Part shown: positions 58,051 through 64,000 of the stretch, piece by piece
Layout: every line of letters begins with the position of its first letter
Position numbering within the stretch: position 1 is the stretch's first letter
Assembly (NCBI GenBank): GCA_017303855.1
Contig: JAFLBL010000004.1
Location: 124,001-188,000 of the forward strand
Reading direction: 5' to 3'
DNA: 64,000 nt
Origin: Chitinophagales bacterium
Lineage (GTDB): Bacteria > Bacteroidota > Bacteroidia > Chitinophagales > Chitinophagaceae
Translations under genes and position numbers: made by a program
The notes under the pieces: model-generated
Database searches by the model: none
The model's input: the letters and a program-made list of their open reading frames with translations, nothing else
What the model was told of the DNA's origin: nothing

Positions 58051-58497
58051 TTATCCTTCACCACCGCCATTTCCTTCCGCTCTGCGTTCAGGTCTGCGAC
58101 CTGCGGGCATGCGTCTGGATCTTCTCTGGCGCTGGGCTTCTTCCTGGCGTCTTTTCACCTGTGCTTCGTGCTCAGCACTCCACTTGGTGAATTTCTCCAT
58201 CGCTGCAGCATCATCAAACAGTCCGAGGCCAACGCCACGGAGCAGGTGTTTCAGGTACAGTACGCCTTTAAAGCTCAGGATACGGCGAACAGTGTCGGTG
58301 GGTGTAGCACCTTTGCTGAGCCATTCCAATGCCTTTTGACGATCCAGCTGAATAGTAGCAGGAACAGTCAGGGGATTGTACGTACCTAATTTCTGGATGA
58401 ATTTACCGTCGCGGGGTGCCCGTGAATCGGCTACAACAATGAAGTAAAAGGGTCTCTTTTTCGACCCGTGTCTCTGAAGACGGATTTTTGCTGACAT
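58051..58497 (-). CDS. rpsP: 30S ribosomal protein S16 with a basic tail
   Basis: The core S16 domain is [74 protein letters not shown], a close match to bacterial S16 (about 80 residues). Residues of about 95-148 are an extra tail, with [20 protein letters not shown] then an Arg-rich, Gly-rich end ([15 protein letters not shown]). Extended S16 proteins occur in Bacteroidota, but this tail is strikingly basic. It may touch rRNA or be disordered. The ATG at 58497 gives the canonical start. Confidence 0.95.
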   Translation of the reverse strand: MSAKIRLQRHGSKKRPFYFIVVADSRAPRDGKFIQKLGTYNPLTVPATIQLDRQKALEWLSKGATPTDTVRRILSFKGVLYLKHLLRGVGLGLFDDAAAMEKFTKWSAEHEAQVKRRQEEAQRQRRSRRMPAGRRPERRAEGNGGGEG

Positions 58498-58878
58498 AAA
58501 TAGAAATTTAACAGCGTTAAACAATAATTGTTAATTCCGGTAGATACCGGAGAGCGAAGATAGGAATTTGATTGGAAAATGCAACGTTTATGAGAACAGT
58601 TCGTAGTTAGCAGTTCGTAGTTAACAGTCCATCCTGAGCGGAGTTGTTAAAAATACCGCCTCCCGCTTTTTTTAGCAAGACCATCAAATATACACAGCTG
58701 TTTATCAGCTGGTTGTAATAAAGGTTTGAAAAATGATAGTACTGAAACAATACTGTCATTTTTCAAACCTTTATTAGTTTTCCAATTAATAAACTGCGGT
58801 CAAAAAAACCGGATTCTGTAAGATGTCAGAACTGAAACAAAAGTAGCAGACTCCCGACTTCTGACTACTAACTACCGA
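58498..58878. other. 381-bp gap between rpsP and ffh
   Basis: No gene is seen. It holds degenerate CAGTTCGTAGTTAGCAGT-type repeats (58595-58630), a CAGCTG hairpin (58695-58711), a very long inverted repeat (58716-58776, separate entry) and GACTCCCGACTTCTGACTA repeats at 58849-58880 that overlap the ffh stop region. Confidence 0.6.
58716..58776. repeat. 61-nt long inverted repeat (26-bp hairpin)
   Basis: The 21-bp arms at 58716-58736 and 58756-58776 are perfectly complementary, each containing AAAGGTTTGAAAAATGA or its complement. Inside, one G-T pair and AGTA/TACT extend the stem to 26 bp around a 9-nt loop (CTGAAACAA). The A/T-rich sequence has no T-run that would make it a standard terminator, although it would block transcription from ffh to rpsP. 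Confidence 0.75.
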
Positions 58879-60201
58879 CTATTTCTTCATTCCCGGCATC
58901 ATCTTTCCGAAAGCGCCCATTTTATTCATGTTCTTCATCATCTGGCGCATCTGGTCAAACTGTTTCATGAAATTGTTGACATCCTGAATGTTTTTGCCAC
59001 TGCCGTTTGCGATTCTTTTTTTCCGGTTGCCATCAATCAGGTCGGGGTCGGCTCTTTCAGCGGGGGTCATGGAATTGATCATGGCTTCTATGCCTTTAAA
59101 GGCATCGTCGTTGATGTCGAGATCTTTTATCTTGCTGCCCAATCCGGGTATCATTCCCAGCAGATCCTTCATGTTGCCCATTTTCTTGATCTGCTCCAGC
59201 TGCATTTTGAAATCCGCAAAATCAAATTTATTCTTACGGAGTTTGGCTTCCAGTTTTTTGGCTTCTTCCTCATCAAACTGGGCCTGTGCTTTTTCCACCA
59301 ACGAAGTAATATCGCCCATACCCAGAATACGCTGGGCCATCCGTTCCGGATAAAACACATCGAGTGTATCGAGTTTCTCCCCGCTGCTGGTAAATTTAAT
59401 GGGTTTATTTACTGTGTACTTGATGGATATGGCCGCACCACCTCGGGTATCGCCATCCAGTTTGGTCAGGACCACCCCGGTAAAATCGAGCCGGTCATTA
59501 AAGGCCTTGGCGGTATTCACCGCATCCTGTCCCGTCATACTGTCCACCACAAAGAGTATCTCCTGTGGATTTACGGCATTCTTTACATTCGCCACTTCCG
59601 TCATCATCATTTCATCCACGGCCAGGCGGCCGGCGGTATCGATGATGACCACATTTTTATTTTTGCTGCGGGCTTCTTTAACCGCATTTCCGGCAATAGC
59701 GACGGCGTCTTTATTTTCCAGTTCAATATGCACGTCCACCCCGATCTGTTCCCCCAGTACCCGTAATTGTTCCATCGCCGCCGGACGATAGATATCGGCA
59801 GCCACCAATAGGGGCGATAGCCCTTTTCCTTTAAGATAGTTGGCCAGTTTGCCACTGAAAGTGGTCTTACCCGAACCCTGCAGACCGGCAATCAGTATTA
59901 CTGCCGGATTTCCTTTTGCATTGAATACGGCTTCCTGACCACCCATCAGCTCCGCCAGTTCATCCTTTACGATCTTGGTCATCAGCTGACCGGGGGAAAT
60001 AGACGTCAGCACTTTTTCGCCCAACGCTTTATCCTTTACTTTATCCGTAAACTCCTTGGCAATTTTATAGTTGACATCCGCATCTACCAATGCGCGCCGG
60101 ATTTCCTTGATCGTGCTGGCAATATTGATTTCTGTAATGCGCCCCTGACCTTTCAGGTTTTTAAAGGCGCTTTCCAGTTTTTCCTGTAATGAATTGAACA
60201 T
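58879..60201 (-). CDS. ffh: Signal recognition particle protein Ffh
   Basis: A 440-residue GTPase that binds signal peptides and targets ribosomes to the membrane. The N domain is MFNSLQEKLESAFKNLKGQGRITEINIASTIKEIRRALVDADV. The G domain has G1 GLQGSGKTTFSGKLA, ADIYRPAAMEQLR, DTAGR, TKLDGDTRGGAAISI and GEKLDTLDVFYPERMAQRILGMGD. The methionine-rich M domain ends in MKQFDQMRQMMKNMNKMGAFGKMMPGMKK. The ATG at 60201 is chosen because it gives the standard N terminus; an in-frame start 39 bp earlier overlaps a repeat region. Confidence 0.96.
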   Translation of the reverse strand: MFNSLQEKLESAFKNLKGQGRITEINIASTIKEIRRALVDADVNYKIAKEFTDKVKDKALGEKVLTSISPGQLMTKIVKDELAELMGGQEAVFNAKGNPAVILIAGLQGSGKTTFSGKLANYLKGKGLSPLLVAADIYRPAAMEQLRVLGEQIGVDVHIELENKDAVAIAGNAVKEARSKNKNVVIIDTAGRLAVDEMMMTEVANVKNAVNPQEILFVVDSMTGQDAVNTAKAFNDRLDFTGVVLTKLDGDTRGGAAISIKYTVNKPIKFTSSGEKLDTLDVFYPERMAQRILGMGDITSLVEKAQAQFDEEEAKKLEAKLRKNKFDFADFKMQLEQIKKMGNMKDLLGMIPGLGSKIKDLDINDDAFKGIEAMINSMTPAERADPDLIDGNRKKRIANGSGKNIQDVNNFMKQFDQMRQMMKNMNKMGAFGKMMPGMKK

Positions 60202-60237
60202 AGTCTTTAATTCTTTTTTTTCTAAACCATGGTTCGG

Positions 60238-60400
60238 CATGCTTCGGCAAGCTCAGCATGACAGAGATTGTCCCCCTGCCTGTCCCGCCAAATGCGGGGA
60301 GTGTATCAAAGGGGGTCGTCATGCTTCGGCAAGCTCAGCATGACACCAGTTGTCACCCTGCCTGTCCCGTCTCATGCGGGGAGCTTGTCGAAGGGGACAA
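60238..60400. repeat. Two tandem copies of an 82-bp repeat upstream of ffh
   Basis: Unit 1 at 60238-60319 and unit 2 at 60320-60400 both begin CATGCTTCGGCAAGCTCAGC, continue with ATGACA, then a CCCTGCCTGTCCCG segment, a GCGGGGAG stem and an AAGGGG end. Within each unit inverted parts such as CCCGC/GCGGG would fold. It is a REP-like element of a kind often seen between Bacteroidota genes. It lies in the ffh leader, ending 67 bp from the primary sigma factor gene's stop. Confidence 0.85.
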
Positions 60401-60466
60401 AAGAAAAAGTGAACCGAAGTTCACTTTTTTTAACGAGTTGCAAAGATACGTAGAGTAGAGTTTATA

Positions 60467-61336
60467 TCATGCGCCTAAATAGGTTCTTAAAAGTTTACAA
60501 CGATTCGATGTTTTGAGCTTGGTAATGGCTTTGTCTTTAATCTGGCGTACCCTTTCGCGGGTCAGGTTAAAGCGCTCGCCGATATCTTCCAGGCTCATCG
60601 GATGATCCACCCCGATACCAAAGAAAAAGCAGATTACTTCTTTTTGTCTGTCTGTCAAGGTCTTCAGGGATCGGTCAATTTCCGTTTTCAGGGATTCATT
60701 GTGATCCAGCTCCCCATCGGTTTTTTCCGCATTGGTATTTACCAGTACATCAATCAGGGTGTTTTCTTCTCCTTCAGACAGGGGAGAATCCATACTTACG
60801 TGGCGGGCATTTATGCCGAGGGTTGAGGATACTTCGTCAAGGTCCATATTCAGGACTTCGGCCAGTTCTTCCGCGGAAGGTTCACGCTCATATTGCTGTT
60901 CCAGCAGGGAAAATGCTTTCTGGATTCGGTTGGTAAGCCCCACTTTGTTCAGCGGAAGCCGTACAATCCGGGCCTGTTCAGCCAGGGCCTGCAAGATACT
61001 TTGCCGGATCCACCAGACAGCGTAAGAGATGAATTTGAAACCACGGGTCTCATCAAAACGCTGGGCGGCTTTGATCAGTCCTAAATTGCCCTCGTTGATC
61101 AGGTCGGGGAGGGAAAGTCCCTGGTTCTGGTATTGTTTGGCAACAGATACCACAAAACGCAGATTGGCTTTTGTCAGCCGGTCCAATGCCCGCTGATCCC
61201 CCTGTTTGATCAGGGTGGCTAATTTAACTTCTTCTTCCGGGGTGATTAGTTCTACCTTGCCGATTTCCTGCAGGTATTTTTCAAGGCTCTGCGATTCCCG
61301 ATTCGTGATGGATTTCGAGATCTTTAATTGTCTCAT
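60467..61336 (-). CDS. rpoD: Primary sigma-70 factor RpoD/SigA
   Basis: A 289-residue protein, the short group 1 sigma factor of Bacteroidota. It starts [40 protein letters not shown] (region 1.2). Region 2 has [61 protein letters not shown], region 3 [18 protein letters not shown], and region 4.2 [28 protein letters not shown]. This sigma reads the TTTG/TAnnTTTG promoters seen in the window. The ATG at 61336 is preferred over one 6 bp earlier. Its own leader is 312 bp long to the next gene. Confidence 0.95.
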   Translation of the reverse strand: MRQLKISKSITNRESQSLEKYLQEIGKVELITPEEEVKLATLIKQGDQRALDRLTKANLRFVVSVAKQYQNQGLSLPDLINEGNLGLIKAAQRFDETRGFKFISYAVWWIRQSILQALAEQARIVRLPLNKVGLTNRIQKAFSLLEQQYEREPSAEELAEVLNMDLDEVSSTLGINARHVSMDSPLSEGEENTLIDVLVNTNAEKTDGELDHNESLKTEIDRSLKTLTDRQKEVICFFFGIGVDHPMSLEDIGERFNLTRERVRQIKDKAITKLKTSNRCKLLRTYLGA

Positions 61337-61588
61337 GCTCATAGGTATGGTTTTAAATAATGGTGTATTTTAAGGGTTAAAGAATAATAAGTTGTTTTGG
61401 TCTTATACTCTAAAAATACCCACCTCATGGTTCGGTTGCTTCAGAAAATATTGATCTTCAAGGCAATTTAACGTTTTTGCCATAACGACCCAAATAAATT
61501 TTGGCAACCTATTAACGTATAATTTCACGATTTATTTTATGAGTTTGTTTGCGGAAACCGGTCAGGGGAAAAATAACTGCCCAAATCG

Positions 61589-61618
61589 TTTGCGGCAATG
61601 ATTTATTTTCTATTATTG
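61589..61618 (+). promoter_or_regulatory. Promoter of the SRPBCC gene
   Basis: TTTG at 61589-61592, an 18-bp spacer and TATTATTG at 61611-61618, one mismatch from TAnnTTTG, with the start codon 31 bp downstream. Spacing is ideal for the Bacteroidota primary sigma factor. Confidence 0.6.
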
Positions 61619-61648
61619 CACGTATCGCAATGAATATGATCAAAACCA

Positions 61649-62026
61649 ATGAGTAAACAGTTATATACCTTAGAATTCCCGGTTCGCTGCTCGCCTTCCA
61701 TTCTGTTTGAATTCCTTTCCACCCCGGCCGGTCTGGCCGAGTGGTTTGCCGATAAAGTAGATGAAAGAGATGGTACTTTTTTCTTTGGCTGGAACGGATC
61801 TGTGGAAAAAGCGGAAGTATTGGAAAGTGAACAGGATAAATATGTACGCTTTCACTGGCTGCATGCCCCCAAAGAAGAATATTTTGAATTCCGGATTGAA
61901 AAATCTGAAATCACCAATCAGACGATCCTGGTGATAAAGGATTATGCAGAAAAAAAGGAAATCAAAGACCAGAGTATGCTTTGGGACTACCAGGTAAAGG
62001 ATTTATTCCATCGCCTTGGTAACTAA
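61649..62026 (+). CDS. SRPBCC/START-like domain protein
   Basis: A 125-residue soluble protein with the SRPBCC (AHSA1-like) fold: it starts MSKQLYTLEFPVRCSPSILFEFLSTPAGLAEWFADKVDERDGTFFFGWNGS, where the LxxFLSTPAGLAEWFAD stretch is the usual first helix and lipid-pocket strand. The rest alternates strands and ends in a helix (SMLWDYQVKDLFHRLGN). The family binds hydrophobic ligands; no ligand or pathway is known here. Its stop codon overlaps the stop codon of the convergent hypothetical gene. Confidence 0.8.
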   Translation: MSKQLYTLEFPVRCSPSILFEFLSTPAGLAEWFADKVDERDGTFFFGWNGSVEKAEVLESEQDKYVRFHWLHAPKEEYFEFRIEKSEITNQTILVIKDYAEKKEIKDQSMLWDYQVKDLFHRLGN

Positions 62027-62634
62027 TGCCCGTAACCTGCGGCACAGATCAATCCTTTAAAATCTTCCAGTAGACGGGAGGGCAATTCCTCCCAACCGGA
62101 TAAGCTATGCTTACAGGCCAGTTTTATAAACGGTTTGTGAAGAAGCTCACTTTTGTACGCCCCTTCCGTCATTTCCTCTATGGCCGTATAATACCCTTTT
62201 TCAAAATGATGTTGCCAGGGGTCCGGATCCGTACAAATATATGTTCCGTGTTTTATCAGCTGTTCCCTGTTTGCCAGCAGGTTGTTTTCACAAGCCGTCC
62301 TGAACCAGCCGGAAAGATGTAAGGTTACACTAAAGAAATGTCCCCACCAGAAAAGGGTACGGACCGCGAATATATTATCCCCCTCAAAACAACGGGGAAA
62401 ATCCAGCACCCTGTAAGGCAGGCCCAGGTAATTTTCCCCCTGTGAAATTTTGGCTGGTAGACGCAGCACCGGTTCAGGAAATGCGCATGTTTCCAGCCAT
62501 TGCTGCTGTGACTGCTGTATGGTAGAAAGAAACCGGTTAACCTCCGTCAGTATCCTGTTCTTTGTTAAAATCCATTCCGGATCGGAGATCATTAACAGCT
62601 CCTCTGCTGAAAGCCTTATTTTTGCGGAATTCAT
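62023..62634 (-). CDS. Hypothetical protein of about 200 residues
   Basis: A 203-residue soluble protein with no recognised domain: MNSAKIRLSAEELLMISDPEWILTKNRILTEVNRFLSTIQ, then IFAVRTLFWWGHFFSVTLHLSGWFRTACENNLL and HGTYICTDPDPWQHHFEKGYYTAIEEMTEG. It appears all-helical with several Trp. The same pattern (DPEWILTKN near the start, HHF in the middle) reads like a conserved Bacteroidota family without a known role. Its start lies 14 bp from the start of the LptF/LptG gene on the other strand, so they share a promoter region. Confidence 0.65.
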   Translation of the reverse strand: MNSAKIRLSAEELLMISDPEWILTKNRILTEVNRFLSTIQQSQQQWLETCAFPEPVLRLPAKISQGENYLGLPYRVLDFPRCFEGDNIFAVRTLFWWGHFFSVTLHLSGWFRTACENNLLANREQLIKHGTYICTDPDPWQHHFEKGYYTAIEEMTEGAYKSELLHKPFIKLACKHSLSGWEELPSRLLEDFKGLICAAGYGH

Positions 62635-62648
62635 TTATTAAAGATAAC

Positions 62649-64000
62649 GTGTTCAAGAAATTAGATAAACTCATCCTGAAGGCTTTTATAGGGCCTTTTA
62701 TCGCTACGTTCTTTATCACGTTGCTGGTACTGGTTATCCAGTTTTTCTGGCTTTATATTGACGATTTTGTTGGCAAGGGACTCGGGGTAAATGTTATCCT
62801 TGAGTTTATACTCTACCAGAGTGCCGTACTGGTGCCACTGGCCCTGCCACTGGCTATACTCTTGTCTTCACTGATGACATTCGGCAACCTGGGAGAGAGT
62901 TTCGAACTGGTTGCAATCAAGTCAGCCGGTATTTCCCTCCTGCGTTTTATGCGCCCGTTGTTTATTATCAGTATCCTGATAAGCGGGGTGGCTTTTGTGT
63001 TTTCCAATAATGTAATTCCGGTGGCCAACCTCAAATCACGTACACTGCTGGCGGATATTATCTATGCGAAACCCGCTTTTGATCTGAAAGAAGGAGTCTT
63101 CTATGATAAAATCAGCGGATTTGCCATTAAAATCGGGAAAAAAGAACTGAATGACAGTGTGATCAGGGATGTGATCATTTATGAACAGGGTAATCCGCTG
63201 CAGGATAATTTTATTGTGGCCAAAAGCGGAATCATGCGGGTAACACCCAATAAGCGCTTCCTGGAATTTAACCTGAAAGAGGGCTGGCGTTACCAGGAAA
63301 AAGGAAATGTATATGCCCAGTCGAATACGGAATTTATCCGTATCGGGTTTAGTGAGTATAAAAAACAATTTGACCTCAGCAGCCTGGGCTTTTCAAACCG
63401 GACCGCGGACAGTGTGAATAAGAACAATGAGAAAATGTTCAGTATGCGTCAGCTGGACAAAGCCATTGACTCGCTGAAAAAAGATATACGGGCAACAGAA
63501 GAGCGGTCCCTCCGCGAAATGTTTATCGCCCTTCCGTTTTATACACAGCTGGATTCAGCATGGACGCAATTACCCCCCGACAGTACCCTTTTTTTTAAGG
63601 CAAAAAACATGCAGGCCCTGTTGCCGGATTCGGCCAGGAGTAATGTGAATGAACTGGCCAAAACCACGGCAGGCTCAGTCCGTATGAATGTGGAATCCCT
63701 GATTCAGATAATGAAAGATAAAGGCCGCAACCTGCGCAAACACCAGGTGGAGTGGCACCGGAAGATTACCCTTTCACTGGCCTGCCTGGTCTTATTCCTG
63801 ATCGGGGCGCCCCTGGGTTCCATTATCCGGAAAGGAGGGCTGGGCACACCCTTGATTTTTGCCATCGTATTCTTTATGATCTTTTATTTTTCCAGTAATA
63901 CCGGCGAAAAATTTGCCAAAGAAGGGAGTTTGTCAGCTTTTACCGGCATGTGGCTGGCTACCTTTGTCCTCGTTCCGCTGGGCTTATTCCTGACATATAA
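62649..64000 (+). CDS. LptF/LptG-family permease (3' end outside the window)
   Basis: About 450 residues are visible of a YjgP/YjgQ-type permease that, with LptB and LptC, extracts lipopolysaccharide from the inner membrane toward the outer membrane. It starts with GTG at 62649 (FKKLDKLILKAFIGPFIATFFITLLVLVIQFFWLYIDDFVGKG). The first half has three hydrophobic segments with VLVPLALPLAILLSSLMTFGNLGESFELVAIKSAGISLLRFMRPL, the coupling helix region. A periplasmic beta-jellyroll domain spans about 120-330, and the C-terminal part has HRKITLSLACLVLFLIGAPLGSIIRKGGLG, the last conserved motif. LptF versus LptG is not resolved. The gene continues past the right edge. Confidence 0.9.
   Translation, partial: MFKKLDKLILKAFIGPFIATFFITLLVLVIQFFWLYIDDFVGKGLGVNVILEFILYQSAVLVPLALPLAILLSSLMTFGNLGESFELVAIKSAGISLLRFMRPLFIISILISGVAFVFSNNVIPVANLKSRTLLADIIYAKPAFDLKEGVFYDKISGFAIKIGKKELNDSVIRDVIIYEQGNPLQDNFIVAKSGIMRVTPNKRFLEFNLKEGWRYQEKGNVYAQSNTEFIRIGFSEYKKQFDLSSLGFSNRTADSVNKNNEKMFSMRQLDKAIDSLKKDIRATEERSLREMFIALPFYTQLDSAWTQLPPDSTLFFKAKNMQALLPDSARSNVNELAKTTAGSVRMNVESLIQIMKDKGRNLRKHQVEWHRKITLSLACLVLFLIGAPLGSIIRKGGLGTPLIFAIVFFMIFYFSSNTGEKFAKEGSLSAFTGMWLATFVLVPLGLFLTY

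Noticed and set aside
1..64000. CRISPR arrays, tRNA or rRNA genes, transposases, phage genes
   Set aside because: No regularly spaced repeats, tRNA T-loop patterns in gaps, rRNA sequence or transposase motifs were seen.

Overview
The window is 64 kb of a Bacteroidota chromosome. The lines of evidence are: a PorP/SprF-type secretion-associated outer membrane protein, a short 289-residue primary sigma factor, TAnnTTTG-type promoter elements, poor Shine-Dalgarno sequences, a fused CcoN-CcoO oxidase subunit, a clade II nos cluster, and many glycosidase and Asp-box repeat genes. The gene content resembles the Chitinophagaceae, but that family-level placement is inference. No rRNA, tRNA, CRISPR array, prophage or insertion sequence was seen.

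Layout. 1-13.99 kb: housekeeping genes (5' end of argG with a GNAT gene, an RsmI-like methyltransferase, an EI24 membrane protein, a DASS transporter, PorP/SprF, upp, anmK) and a cell-envelope-type LytS/LytTR operon with a LiaF-like protein. 14.2-30.7 kb: carbohydrate and nucleotide genes (GH63-like glucosidase, adenine deaminase, two tandem Asp-box/sortilin-like proteins, a fatty acid desaturase, a GH109-like protein, a GHL10-type lipoprotein) followed by trmD.

31.4-52.8 kb is a low-oxygen / nitrogen-oxide respiration island. It holds a YtfE/ScdA iron-sulfur repair protein, a PAS histidine kinase resembling FixL, the cbb3 oxidase genes (ccoI, ccoS, ccoNO, ccoQ, ccoP, ccoG, ccoH, a SafE-like protein), a response-regulator/Crp-Fnr fusion, a small heat shock protein, and a complete clade II nitrous oxide reductase operon (cytochrome c, nosZ, fasciclin lipoprotein, NosB-like protein, nosL, nosD, nosF, nosY). 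An Rrf2 regulator and a second cytochrome follow. TGAT-N4-ATCA boxes lie in front of ytfE, ccoS, ccoI/REC-Crp, hsp20 and, twice, the nos operon, several at repeated distances from a -7 element. The most interesting hypothesis here is that the PAS kinase and the REC-Crp fusion form a compact FixL-FixJ-FixK-like circuit controlling these genes.

52.8-64 kb: translation, replication and export genes (S4 RNA-binding protein, a small HTH regulator with a 22-bp palindromic operator candidate, M20 dipeptidase, dinB, rimM, rpsP, ffh, primary sigma factor, an SRPBCC protein, and the start of an LptF/LptG permease). Short degenerate repeats occur between genes throughout, and one appears to be inserted in frame inside adenine deaminase.
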